Source of the DNA: Nitzschia sp. DOCU1
Lineage: Eukaryota; Bacillariophyta; Bacillariophyceae; Bacillariales; Bacillariaceae
Length of the DNA: 64,000 nucleotides
NCBI GenBank assembly: GCA_951394045.1
Contig: OX595994.1
Coordinates: 1 to 64,000, forward strand
Direction of reading: 5' to 3'
This document shows positions 1 to 10,198 of this stretch, piece after piece. The translations under genes and the position numbers were made by a program. A model generated the notes under the pieces. The model was not told where the DNA came from, did not search any database, and was given only the letters and a program-made list of their open reading frames with translations. The first letter of the stretch is position 1; each line of letters opens with the position of its first letter.

Positions 1-482
1 GTTGTCGTAAGGGAATAAAACGGGATCAGCAATACGTAATAAAAAGCGAACGAGCTTTTTATCGTGCGTTTTTGCGCTGCGATGAGAAAAATGGCGCCCA
101 AAGGCCAATTTGCAGAACCAGGAATGAACGGAACACGAATGAAACGTCATCACGAAAGGGACACGATTGAATGGAATCGACTGACTCACTCATTCATGGA
201 GCATACGTCATCACATACGACTCGGTCGACCTGACGTGGTTGAAGTTCTTGAGATCACTTGGGGGGAAATAGCCAATCATCCACTCGGTGATGATGTGCG
301 GCGATGACAGGTGGAACGTAGTGAGAAAGAACATGCACCGCGAAACTGGCTCGCCGTATCCTTCGAAAGCTATTGCGATACCACAGTGATGCTTTGCCCG
401 GTCATAGAATCTCTCCCATTACCAAGGTTTGATACTCGTACTTGAACGATTGAACGAAGTATTCTCAAAGATATCCATCAGA
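1..482. other. 5' flank of ispH, no gene seen
   Basis: No convincing coding signal was seen on either strand. The stretch presumably holds the promoter and 5' UTR of the plus-strand IspH gene; no clear TATA box or operator was recognised. Confidence 0.4.
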
Positions 483-2166
483 ATGAAGTTTTCCACGGCG
501 TCTCTCTTGGGCTTGGCAGCTGCCGCTCCCTTTGGCATTCAAGCCTTCCAACCCGTCAGAACGCTTTCGGCCGCACCTTCGACTTCCCTTTACAGTACCG
601 CCGAAAAGCAAGACCAGCAAGAGCAGCAGTCATCAATGTCGGGCATGAGCAAGAAGAAGGAAGATAGGCTCAATTTTATGAAATCCGAGAAATTCCACCG
701 ACGTGGATTCAAGGAAGTCCGAGATCAAGTCGAAAGTGCAATCCAACAGCAGTTCCAATCTGACTTGGTTAATGATTTGAAGTCTTCAAACTATGTCGTT
801 GAAAAGGATGGCGTCAAGGTATACTTGGCCAAGGTACGTCGTTTGTTTCTGTGTTTATGGCACTTGCCAGATGATTGAATATTGGCCGTTCACAGATATC
901 ATCAACTCATCGAATCTTTTTATTTTTTGGATCTTTGTGTATTAGGATTTCGGGTTCTGTTGGGGTGTGGAACGAAGTATTGCATTGGCTTATGAGGCCG
1001 TGGAACATTATCCCGATAGGAAGCTTCACATTACTAATGAATTGATCCACAACCCCGAAGTCAATGATCGACTGACTAGCATGAACGTCAATATGATTCA
1101 AAAACTTGGAGAAGGCAAGAAGGACTTTTCGACCATTAATGACGGAGATGTTGTTATTCTTCCGGCATTTGGCGCTTCGTACGAAGAGATGGAAATGCTG
1201 GACAAGAAGGTAAGTCGTTGGTGGAAGATCAACAGATAGGAATTACTCTGTGGTTATGAAGAGTAGACCTGACCCGATGTTCCTGTTTCGTCGATAGAAT
1301 GTGGAGGTGGTTGACACGACTTGCCCTTGGGTCAGCAAAGTCTGGAATACCGTTGATATTCACCAGCGTAAGGGAATGACTTCGGTCATTCATGGCAAGT
1401 ACGGACACGAGGAGACGGTTGCTACGGCTAGCTTTTGCGAAGACTATATTTGCGTCAAAAACATGAAAGAGGCCGAAATGGTAGCAGACTATATTGTCAA
1501 CGGAGGAGACCGCGACGAGTTTTTGAAGTACTTTGAAAAGGCCGTGTCTAAGGGATTTGATCCGGATGTGCACCTAAAGAAGATTGGCTTGGCCAACCAA
1601 ACTACCATGTACAAGAAGGAAACAAAGGCGATTGGTCAGCTCCTGCAAAAGTCCATGATGAAGAAGTATGGACCGGCCGAAGTCAATGAACATTATGCTG
1701 AGTTTGATACCATCTGTGATGCTACCCAGGTGAGTCCTTGACGGTGCGGAAGATTTATCTCACAACCTCGGGCCGTTTGCTCAATTGTGTATTTCTCTTG
1801 GGTTTCTCTACACAGGAACGACAAGATGCTGTGAGTGAACTTGTCGAGAACGCGGAAAAATACGGGCTAGATTTTATCCTCGTTGTGGGAGGCTTTGACT
1901 CGTCCAATACTGCCCACCTTCTGGAAATTCCGCACAACGCTGGCATTCGAAGTTTCCACATCAACCGAGCAGACTGCATCAAAGCAGACAATACTATTAC
2001 GCACCGAACAGTTGATGGGGAGATTGTCACAGAACCCTTCCTCCTCGACTTGACTAAGGATGTCGTCATGGGGGTGACCTCGGGAGCTTCCACTCCCGAT
2101 GCTGCCGTGCAAGACTCGCTCAGCCAAATCTTTTTGCTCAAGAAACTTCACAGCGAAGCGGCGTAA
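483..2166 (+). CDS. ispH: 4-hydroxy-3-methylbut-2-enyl diphosphate reductase, plastid precursor
   Basis: IspH (HDR) is the last enzyme of the plastid MEP pathway; it reduces HMBPP to IPP and DMAPP using a 4Fe-4S cluster. Four exons are read: 483-833, 946-1209, 1298-1729 and 1816-2166, all introns GT-AG and phase 0, giving 465 residues. The three cluster cysteines are visible: C122 in [10 protein letters not shown]214 in VVDTTCPWV and C345 in CDATQERQD. The last two motifs lie at or across exon joins, which confirms those splice sites. The start at 483 is the first ATG giving a signal peptide; it ends in IQAFQP, an ASAFAP-like cleavage motif followed by a Ser/Thr-rich transit region, so plastid import through four membranes is expected. 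The in-frame opening at 429 is a TTG and was not used. Length and motifs fit the plant/cyanobacterial type. Confidence 0.96.
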
Positions 2167-2414
2167 GCGCCACCTGGCAACAACACGAATCACACGCACG
2201 ACACACACATAGATCTTCTACGGGTATAATACTATATAGGCATGATTTGTTTCGCTATGGTACTAGTAGAGTGGTGATCGTAGCTGAACTTCAGGGACGG
2301 TGTGTCTAGACAGATGGTAGCACACACAAACCTCATAAGCACCCTACTATACATGCACTTCTACGGGTACGAAATATAGGAATAGCTTGTTTCGTTTCTA
2401 TCGGTAGGGACTAT

Positions 2415-3161
2415 TTACAGCTGAACTACGGTTGCCGCTAGCACTGACCTTGGTTGCTCCAGGGATGGGGCGTCGAGACGTCGGCGCTTGTTAACCTGCT
2501 GGAACTTTGACGACGACGATGATGTTTGCTCATCACCACCGTTCTGCCTCCTTTTACGCATGGCAAAGGGAAAGGTCGGCGGTATACTATCCAGCGAGGG
2601 CAGATCCCTCAAAAAGCTTTCCGGGATAGGATAGACAGCCGCATAATCATAGACCGCTTGGAGCACTCCGATTTCGGAACTACACGCTGAGCATTCTCGA
2701 GAGATAGCAGCCACCTTGTCAGGGTTCATCCCCTTTCGAAGAGCGCTTCGAATACACTGGACTGTCATCCATCGATGTTGTAATCGTTCACCGGAACTGT
2801 AGATCTCCAAACCACGTGGAAGCTGGGACTGGTTCAATCGGTAGTCCTGAACGAAACCACGTACTTCCACGCGAAACTGATGAAGTTCCTCGACGCTGTA
2901 CCATAATCTAGAGTAGTCCTCTAGCAAAAGAGGATTGTATGATTTGTATTCCGTGGCTTGGTCACTAAAGCGGACGGAACGGGCAAGTGGCTTTTGTGCC
3001 GGCAGCGGTGCACAGCATTTGCTGACCATACTGGTTTCAAGCGGAGAAACGGAGTGCAACGGAAGCCATTCCTTGGAAATAGAGGCGTCTATTGTTTCGT
3101 CATTGATTAATGTTGGTTGTTTCATGGTGTAAGAAAGGTTAATGTTGTCCATCTCTATCAT
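2415..3161 (-). CDS. Diatom-lineage protein with WYS...EE / RGLE motifs
   Basis: A 248-residue soluble protein with no signal peptide or membrane segment. After a short N-terminal tail come ARSVRFSDQ, then LWYSVEEL, then PRGLEIYSSGERLQHRW, then an Ala/Cys-rich helix containing RECSACSSEIG, and a basic, serine-rich tail with KRRR, possibly a nuclear signal. I know this order of motifs as a large expanded family in diatoms with no assigned function; the gene at 6545-7129 has a related layout. The start at 3161 (MIEMDN) is preferred over an upstream in-frame ATG at 3431 because the intervening residues look non-coding; M at 3152 is equally possible. No intron is needed. Function unknown. Confidence 0.72.
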   Translation of the reverse strand: MIEMDNINLSYTMKQPTLINDETIDASISKEWLPLHSVSPLETSMVSKCCAPLPAQKPLARSVRFSDQATEYKSYNPLLLEDYSRLWYSVEELHQFRVEVRGFVQDYRLNQSQLPRGLEIYSSGERLQHRWMTVQCIRSALRKGMNPDKVAAISRECSACSSEIGVLQAVYDYAAVYPIPESFLRDLPSLDSIPPTFPFAMRKRRQNGGDEQTSSSSSKFQQVNKRRRLDAPSLEQPRSVLAATVVQL

Positions 3162-3973
3162 TGCCAGTTTATGCTTTGTGCGGATGAGGTTTTTATGTAG
3201 TAGTCGCGACGGCAAAAGAACGCCAGCTTCCCAGAAATGCGTGCAAGGAACCGGTTTGTGCTTCGACCATGTTCCGTAGAATTTGCGACTGGTTCTTGGC
3301 TTTGCCTGGATGCATTCGTGGTGGGTTTGGCACTCAATGGGACCAACAGCGCGAAAAGCGACTACCGTAATGACCGCGTGACTGCAGACAGATAAGTCAA
3401 GGCTGCGTTTGATATTTTGTCCTGCAGTCATTCTTCCGAGGTGGTCATTTTCATGGCTTATTTGCAATATCTGGTTCGAGGAGTTCTCCTATCTAATAGG
3501 ATCCTCGATGGAAACTTTGCGAATATATCTGTGAACGGTAGTAGCAGTTCCACAGATTTGACAGATTTGACCAAATCCAAGACACTTCAAGATAGCAAGT
3601 GTGGGCCCGGCTGCTTCCACAAAATTAATCGAAATTTGCTTCCGATGCGCAGCCCCAATTTATTTCAAAGAGACAAGATCCAACAAGGGGTAAAGGCAGT
3701 GCTGCGTGCTCTGCATCCTGCTGGGGGTCTTCAGTCTCTTGTTATAATCGCATACTGGTAGCAGTTGCAATGAAAATATTGCTTATTACTGGGGAGATGG
3801 CTCGGCCATTGCGGAGATTCATTCGATTAAAACCACCACGCGCGCGATGAATGAATGTTCCCATCCGTTGAGAGTCAGTCATGGAAAGAAAAATACGAAG
3901 ACGCACCATCGACGATGATGGATAGCTACACCTTTACCACAAATATTTTCGAGACAGCCGTGTGTGTTGTGCA
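3162..3973. other. Gap between divergent genes, no gene seen
   Basis: About 0.8 kb between the starts of two divergently transcribed genes. No protein was recognised. The sulfatase downstream lacks a visible signal peptide, so an unrecognised short 5' exon of that gene could lie here. Confidence 0.35.
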
Positions 3974-5968
3974 ATGACAACTCCGGCGTTACCGAGCTTT
4001 TTGTTCATGCTTGCAGATGACCTTGGGTGGGCAGATTTCAGCTACAACAATGGAACGGCATTTACCCCCAACATTGATCAATGGGCCCGCGCTCAAGGAT
4101 CCGTGATGCTGCAAGATTTCCATAGTGGGGGCACCGTATGTTCACCAACACGTGCGACCGTTTTGACTGGCCGGAATCATTTTCGAGATTGTGTGGACTT
4201 TGTTTATGGTTGCAGCGACATGTCCTCTTGCGTCCCAGACTTTGAATTCGCGCCTTCCCGTACTTTTACTGTTGGAGGTGCTGTCCGAAGTGCCTACCCG
4301 GACGAGTACGACAAAGGTGGTGCATATTTTGCAGGAAAGTGGCACTTGGGCTCGTTTTTCAACGATTCCGAGGCGTACGGTGGGCGTACGTCATCCCCGA
4401 TGACACACGGCTTCACTAAAATGAACGCAACGCTGAAATCGGCGCCAACCGCCACACTGAACTGCTACTGCAAAGCCGAGTGGCAGGAACACTGTGAGTT
4501 CGGTCACTATGGTGAAGGATACTCACGCCATCCTGAATGGGAGAGTTGTCATAATTATTGGTGGGACGATCCCATGGCTCCCCACGGAGTCACGAACTTG
4601 ACTGCGCCCACGCCTGCCGACGATTCCTTGTATCTGGCGGACGCCTTTTCACGATTTCTCGCCGAACGCAGTCTGCAGCAAAAGCCATTCTTGGCCCAAA
4701 TCAGTTTTCATAATTGTCACATTCCGTTTATTGGATCACAGGCAGCCAAAGAAGCTTGCTCCAACGGAGTAACGTGTCGATCACCGGCCTCGGGAGCACC
4801 GGCCTACACCGACGAAGAATTAGACTACTATGCATGTTTGACCGAGTTGGACAATGCCGTCGGGATCATCTTGAATGCGCTGAAGCAGTATGGGTACTAC
4901 GACAACACCATGGCATGGTTTACCTCCGACAATGGACCCGAAAAGAATTGTCCTCCTGTGGGCATCTGCAAGAATGCAGACACGGATCCACAACGACCCA
5001 AAGAAGCACCAGGATCTGCTGGGCCATTAAGGGGGCGCAAACGCGATATCTATGAGGGTGGACATCGGGTGGCTGGTATCGTATCATATCCAGCAGAAGT
5101 GAGAGGCAATGGAGTTTCTTGGGAAACGGTCGTTACGATGGACTATCTACCTACCATAATGGAAGTGTTGTCTGTTGATCGCCCTCCTGAACAGCAATCT
5201 TGGGCCCTTGATGGACGTAGTATACTTCCACTGTTACGGAATCACACAGGATTTCGTTGGAACGATACGGATGAGGGGCCTCGGGGCATTGGAATCGGAT
5301 ACCACGATACCAAGCTATCGGTATCGAACGGATGGGGATATCGATATGGCAGGTGGAAGTATGTACAAGGTAGTAAAAGTTGTACGACCAGCGACTGTCG
5401 CCAACCTCAACTATATGACTTGGAAAGTGATTTGGGAGAACGAAGTGATCTGGCACAGGTATTCCCTGACGTTTTGGCGGATCTTATGCAGAGATTTGAT
5501 GATTGGCACCAATCTATTCTGCATTCGAGGATCTATGAATCGAACTGTTCTAAAGCGAGTGGGTCCATTGTACCAGCTGAAGCTGAATCCACCCCACCCA
5601 CTGACAGTCCCGATGAAAAAGAGTCGATTTCTCCGTCTTTAGCAGCTGAATCCACCCCACCCACTGACATTCCCGAGTCCACCCCTCCAACTGATAGTCC
5701 CGACGAAAAAGAGTCGATTTCTCCGTCTTTGGCAAGCGGTACCCCGCCGCCTGTCCCATCGTGCGCTGGGTACAATTCCCCGTGCACTTCTTCTTCCAGT
5801 TGCTGCTCTAATCGATGTCTGTTGAATGCATGTCAAAAGACGATGGACACCGACAAAATGTCCATTGGAAGAGGTAGGGGCGGCGCAGCTGGACGAGCCA
5901 AGGAAGGTATACTATTTATAAGACAAATCCAAGAACAACGAGGATCGATTCGTGGAAATGACGAGTAA
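3974..5968 (+). CDS. Sulfatase (arylsulfatase family) with C-terminal repeats and Cys-rich module
   Basis: A 664-residue sulfatase, hydrolysing sulfate esters. The N-terminus carries the metal-binding stretch MLADDLGWADF, then the catalytic CSPTRATVLTG whose C56 would become formylglycine (CxPxR rule). GKWHLG and TSDNGPEKN, also typical of the family, follow. After the catalytic region (to about residue 535) comes a Pro/Ser/Thr/Glu-rich stalk made of 21-residue repeats (bases 5582-5734), then a compact cysteine-rich module, roughly CAGYNSPC...CCSNRC...C, like disulfide-rich tails on secreted diatom proteins. The family usually works in the secretory pathway or outside the cell, but no signal peptide follows the ATG at 3974; the earlier opening at 3962 is GTG. 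A missing upstream exon is the simplest explanation. The last 40 residues are low-complexity and may be mis-spliced in this reading. Confidence 0.9.
   Translation: MTTPALPSFLFMLADDLGWADFSYNNGTAFTPNIDQWARAQGSVMLQDFHSGGTVCSPTRATVLTGRNHFRDCVDFVYGCSDMSSCVPDFEFAPSRTFTVGGAVRSAYPDEYDKGGAYFAGKWHLGSFFNDSEAYGGRTSSPMTHGFTKMNATLKSAPTATLNCYCKAEWQEHCEFGHYGEGYSRHPEWESCHNYWWDDPMAPHGVTNLTAPTPADDSLYLADAFSRFLAERSLQQKPFLAQISFHNCHIPFIGSQAAKEACSNGVTCRSPASGAPAYTDEELDYYACLTELDNAVGIILNALKQYGYYDNTMAWFTSDNGPEKNCPPVGICKNADTDPQRPKEAPGSAGPLRGRKRDIYEGGHRVAGIVSYPAEVRGNGVSWETVVTMDYLPTIMEVLSVDRPPEQQSWALDGRSILPLLRNHTGFRWNDTDEGPRGIGIGYHDTKLSVSNGWGYRYGRWKYVQGSKSCTTSDCRQPQLYDLESDLGERSDLAQVFPDVLADLMQRFDDWHQSILHSRIYESNCSKASGSIVPAEAESTPPTDSPDEKESISPSLAAESTPPTDIPESTPPTDSPDEKESISPSLASGTPPPVPSCAGYNSPCTSSSSCCSNRCLLNACQKTMDTDKMSIGRGRGGAAGRAKEGILFIRQIQEQRGSIRGNDE
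5582..5734 (+). repeat. In-frame coding minisatellite in the sulfatase stalk
   Basis: A 63-bp unit encoding AESTPPTDSPDEKESISPSLA occurs at 5582-5644; a second, longer unit at 5645-5734 holds an extra short copy of the STPPTD block. The repeat keeps the frame, so it can vary in length as a flexible linker before the Cys-rich tail. Confidence 0.85.
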
Positions 5969-6544
5969 CGTGGGGCTGTTGGGATTATTAAGGTACATGC
6001 TTGAGTGGTGTGAGGAATTCTTCGCCATTACGATGAGCGAGATGTATTCATCACTCGTTGCTGCTTCAATTGACGAAGCGAAGCGATCCCAGCAAGCATG
6101 CACGTTCGCGAGGATGGAATGAATCATATCATGGGCAAAGATCTTTTTGCTTCTACGATACTACTAGCACTAGTAGTGGGTAGAAGTGGCGAAGAGGGGC
6201 TCTTTCTATCAAAGCTAGCACTAGCGAGCGATATAAGTAGGATTGTCCTGCAAAGGAGATGCCGCAGCCTATGATAACAGTTTAAATAGGCCAAACCCAC
6301 AAATTCCTTTGCCAAGTGAGCCCCTACTCTGAATGTTGCACGTTCAAGTAGGCAGATCAGTGGTGGTGGGCCGCTGCAATTCATCCTTGGATCCCGATTT
6401 TTACTCTCTACTAGCATCATTGGTCGTCTAGCTTGTCTATCAACACAACAGAAGAATAGTGTAACTGTAACTATTACAACATGCGAAATTTCTATGGGTT
6501 GAGTGTATGGGGATGTATGCATGAAAGTGCATAGCGGAAAATTT
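5969..6544. other. Gap between convergent genes, no gene seen
   Basis: The 3' flanks of the sulfatase (plus) and the next minus-strand gene meet here. No protein or RNA gene was recognised. Confidence 0.35.
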
Positions 6545-7129
6545 TCAAAAGACTCCTTGAAGGCTTTGTTGCTGTCCCACAGAGAGTGCCCGATCCCGGG
6601 CCTCCCAGGTGCAAGAAGAGTAGCGGGCCGCGATGAAATCATCATTCAGGCAACCGTCAAAGCGCCATTGATCGTCTTGTTCGTCCAAGACAGCCAGGAT
6701 GGCACTTCGCATAATTTGGTGACAATGGTGGTTTTCATTGGGTGTTCTGTATTCTAAGCCAAAGTGGCATTCGTCGTCTTCATCCAAAGGAATTCGATAC
6801 GCCATCTTTTCCACGGTTTCAGCATTGTGGGCTCGCATAGCTTGATAGTCAGCGCGCTTGTACCAGCAAGCGCGCTTTTCTTCAGATGTGTATTCGGTTT
6901 TGTGCATGTATTCTTGTGTGTCATTGCTGCAGGCAAATCGGACTCGCCGTCTTTGCTGCGGTTGCTGCAATGACTTGCGTCTGGAGGAATCATCATCGAA
7001 CGATGGTTCTCCCTCTTCTTGGAGTCGCGGTTGCGACCAGGCATCGTACGAAGCCCATGTTCCAATGCGGGGTTTGAATTCCACAAGACCGCTATTGTCC
7101 AAAGCAATGAATTCAGATCGGGGTGCCAT
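6545..7129 (-). CDS. Diatom-lineage protein with RRVRF / CWY / GLEYR motifs
   Basis: A 194-residue protein with no signal peptide or membrane segment. It contains a basic RRRVRFACS stretch near residue 63, then RACWYKRADYQAMR and HFGLEYRTP, followed by a mostly helical C-terminal part with a conserved-looking ILAVLDEQDDQ. The spacing of the VRF, WY and GLE blocks is like the gene at 2415-3161, and I infer that both belong to one expanded diatom family of unknown function. The start at 7129 (MAPRSEF) is an ATG just before the conserved part; further in-frame sequence upstream to 7474 looks like non-coding leader, and its first ATG is at 7462. No introns are needed. Confidence 0.68.
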   Translation of the reverse strand: MAPRSEFIALDNSGLVEFKPRIGTWASYDAWSQPRLQEEGEPSFDDDSSRRKSLQQPQQRRRVRFACSNDTQEYMHKTEYTSEEKRACWYKRADYQAMRAHNAETVEKMAYRIPLDEDDECHFGLEYRTPNENHHCHQIMRSAILAVLDEQDDQWRFDGCLNDDFIAARYSSCTWEARDRALSVGQQQSLQGVF

Positions 7130-8005
7130 TGCTAATAGGTTGCGATTGTTGATAGGAGGAGATGGATGAAGCGGTTTATCGGAACAAAAAATGTGAGAGC
7201 AAAGATCTACCCCGAAAGTTCCGAGAGCAAGCGCTTTCGCGGAAATCACGAACAACCGGGAAAAGAAAATTGTTCCGTGCGGCCTTTGGGAGAGAATCTC
7301 TACGGCACTTCGTGTGGCCTCCGTACTGACGTTGCCCTCTACCGGTAGGAGAATCAACTTGCCGCCGCGGCGTTTTTTGAGAAGCGTGATTGTTCTCGAT
7401 CGTGTTTCGCATGCCAGCGCGCGGGATTTTTCTGCATGCCAGATAGCAGGGGTATCGGACATGAAATGGACCAATCAGCTGGAGCCTCAGAAAAAGCACT
7501 TCAATGAGGCAATAAAGTCAACTCTCCACGACGGAGTTGTCATGTTCAACTTGCCATCGATGGAAATAGGACCAAGGCACCTACGAACGGATAAATTGAT
7601 ATTCCTTTCAGAGTGAAAATATATGCCTTCAATGACGCAATCGGAGTATGTAAAGTACAGCGTTCGTAGTTTTGAGATTCATAAATCGCCGGAGAATACC
7701 AAGCTTCTTTTGTCTTCGGGTTCTTCTTTTTTGTAGGACTTACTGTTTTGTCCGAACGTTGCGTTCTCGAAGGGCACTAAAAAGATACTCCCCATCACTC
7801 ACCGAATTTTGCCATGAGTATGACGAATTACCATTGCGCTGAGAGACGGTCAGAACCGTCCGTCTTGGTTTAGTGATGGAAAGGTCGGCATGGAGTTGTC
7901 GCGACAATTGGTATCAGTTCATAGAACACGTCAATGCTCGTCATGCACTCGGCCGTCTTGAATAATAATACTGTTCACACTCAAAGGAAGAGTCCGTCTA
8001 ATAAG
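7130..8005. other. Gap between divergent genes, no gene seen
   Basis: About 0.9 kb between the starts of a minus-strand and a plus-strand gene. No coding signal was found that I would defend; it presumably contains both promoters. Confidence 0.35.
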
Positions 8006-9249
8006 ATGGCGAAATCGCCGCAACGTCAAGCAGGCGGCGGCGAGGATGATACAATCTCGCCCATCAAGAAGCGGCTCAACGCTGTGACTGCACGGCCCGA
8101 GAATCAATTTTGTTGTGACTGCGGCGACAAAAAGCCGACCTGGGCGTCCATTATCGTACCACCCCCAGGGGTGACAGAAGACGAAAAATCCAACCCAATG
8201 GGTGCTTTTTGTTGTTTTCACTGCTCGGGAGCTCATCGACGGCTTGGCGTTCACATCTGCTTTGTAAGGAGTGTCACATTGGATGATTGTAAGTTTAGGG
8301 AAGAAACGGGACCGCTACAAGTTTTCACTCATGAAGGTGTATTGATATTGTTGTCCGATCCACAGGGAAGGAAAAGGAGGTTCTAGCCATGGAAATCGGA
8401 GGCAATGATCGAGTAAATGAGGCTTTTGAGGCTAATCTGCGTCAATCCAACAAGTCGTCTGCTGGGGTAGGAAAACCAGACCCGAAATCGGATTTGGAAG
8501 TCCGCGACAGGTTCATCAAAGCCAAATATCGGGAGCGATTGTTTTTTGACGCCATGAAATATGAAACGGGGGATGTAATATCCAACCAGGATGCGCTTCA
8601 GGATGGCGGCGGTTCACCAACGTTCGATCGAAACATTTTCGTGGGAATGTCTACAGAAAACTTCTTTTCGCCGTCCAAAATGGAGTTGTTCGCGTCATCG
8701 GAAGAGCCGGAACCTACTGTCGAAAGGTCAATGTCACTTCCTTGCATTCCGGATATGGGCCAGATGTCGCCGGAGGAATTTTCTCTGAAGTCATCCAAAT
8801 TAGATATCGAGGACATTTTGCTTTCAGACGACCCAGAAGGTGGTTCATCGGCAGCCAACAGGAACACAATTGGAGAGCAAATGAGTGGAAACAACGACGA
8901 TGAGGATAACGAGTACCATATTCCTTTGAGAGACGATCGTACTCAAGCAACAGAGCAGTCAGCGTCGGCTTCCTCAAAGATGTCGACATCCAATCACATG
9001 GCCTCTTCACGCAGTCGACGAAGCTCGGGATCAAAAAGTCCGACGCCAGAAGGACGTTCATCTTCCCGCCCTAGAGTTCGAAGAACCCGCAGCTCCCATG
9101 ACTTGTCAGAAAGTAAGCCAGGACAAGGGCCCGACCTCCCTCGAGATCCAAATCGTAAATCTCGCCAATCCAAAAGCCCGACCGGAAGTAGTGGTAGTGG
9201 GCATCGATCCAGTTCAAGATCGCGGTCAAACTCTGCTGTTTCCTACTAG
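8006..9249 (+). CDS. ArfGAP domain protein
   Basis: A GTPase-activating protein for Arf-type small GTPases, acting in vesicle coat release. Two exons, 8006-8288 and 8366-9249, joined across a GTAAGT...CAG intron within the Trp codon of TLDDWKEKEVLAMEIGGN; this join restores the family sequence and fixes the splice sites. Total 388 residues. The zinc finger is C36xxC39...C70xxC73 with the arginine finger at R78 (CSGAHRRLGVH). The gap between the two CxxC pairs is 30 residues, against about 16 in typical ArfGAPs, because of an insert containing VPPPGVTEDEKSNP. The C-terminal half is Ser/Arg-rich and disordered. An in-frame ATG at 7934 would add 24 residues. The last codons and the stop lie inside the repeat starting at 9226. 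Confidence 0.92.
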
Positions 9250-9367
9250 TCCTATTCCTATTCCTATTTCCCACACTATCCCTATTCCTATTCCTACTTT
9301 CCTTTTTCCTTTTCCCTTTTTCCTTTTTCCTTTTCCCTTTTACCCATTACCAATTACCCTAACCCTA
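9226..9367 (+). repeat. Pyrimidine-rich telomere-like repeat, copy A (partial)
   Basis: Begins inside the ArfGAP 3' end, runs through CCTATT and CCTTTTT-type pyrimidine blocks and ends ATTACCCTAACCCTA. It matches copies B and C in the part after TCAAACTCTGCT, but lacks their first 85 bases or so. The ArfGAP stop TAG is within it. Confidence 0.88.
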
Positions 9368-9373
9368 TAAAGA

Positions 9374-9598
9374 AGACTAATGACAAAGTATGATAATGTA
9401 GTGAAACCTAATTATCACCCATTCTTTTCATTTTACTTCAAATTCCATGTTTCAAACTCTGCTATTTCCTACTAGTTCTATTCCTATTCCTATTTCCCCA
9501 ACTATCCCTATTCCTATTCCTACTTTCCTTTTTCCTTTTCCCTTCTTCCTTTTCCCTTTTACCCATTACCAATTACCCTAACCCTAACTACCTTTTTA
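9374..9598 (+). repeat. Pyrimidine-rich telomere-like repeat, copy B
   Basis: Full unit starting AGACTAATGACAAAG, then an A/T-rich part, then the same pyrimidine tract, ending in CCCTAACCCTAAC. It follows copy A almost directly. The pyrimidine bias on the plus strand covers about 140 bp. Confidence 0.9.
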
Positions 9599-9982
9599 TG
9601 GATCATATTGGATTCAGAGGATGTAGAACAGTCAGCTATAGTGGGATCCTTACTACTTACAGGCTATGAGAAGCATGAATTCAGTATCTCAAGGGAGGCT
9701 GACAACTTTGTGGCGCTCGATTCTAAGAAGCAGGCGAACTAGAAGTGTAACTACCTGCCTACCTGGCTACCTATCCACATATACATCTATGAAGTAACAA
9801 GACAAGGAGGCTATATGAGTGAGCACGACAACCTGGGGGAGGTCATGTGAGCGACAAGCATGAGAAGGGGAAGGTTCATGGAGAGGTTTCAGATGATGTG
9901 AGTATGAACAAACATGATGAGCTGAAGAAGGTTGTATGAACGAACATGAACATGATATCGATGAGAGACCAATGCGTAAAGG
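9599..9982. other. Spacer between repeat copies B and C
   Basis: About 380 bp with stops in every frame. It is not part of the repeat and no gene was recognised; it could be a decayed fragment. Confidence 0.4.
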
Positions 9983-10198
9983 AGACTAATGACAAAGTAT
10001 GATAATGTAGTGAAACCTAATTATCACCCATTCTTCTCATTCTACTTAAAATTCCATGTTTCAAACTCTGCTGTTTCCTACTAGTCCTATTCCTATTCCT
10101 ATTTCCCCCACTATCCCTATTCCTATTCCTACTTTCCTTTTTCCTTTTCCCTTCTTCCTTTTCCCTTTTACCCATTACCAATTACCCTAACCCTAACC
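9983..10198 (+). repeat. Pyrimidine-rich telomere-like repeat, copy C
   Basis: Nearly the same sequence as copy B, in the same orientation, ending CCCTAACCCTAACCC. Its telomere-like end contributes the TAG stop (complement of 10193-10195) of the minus-strand gene that starts further right. Confidence 0.9.

Noticed and set aside
6124..6645. 173-codon minus-strand frame
   Set aside because: No conserved motif; overlaps the 3' end of a better-supported gene in another frame.
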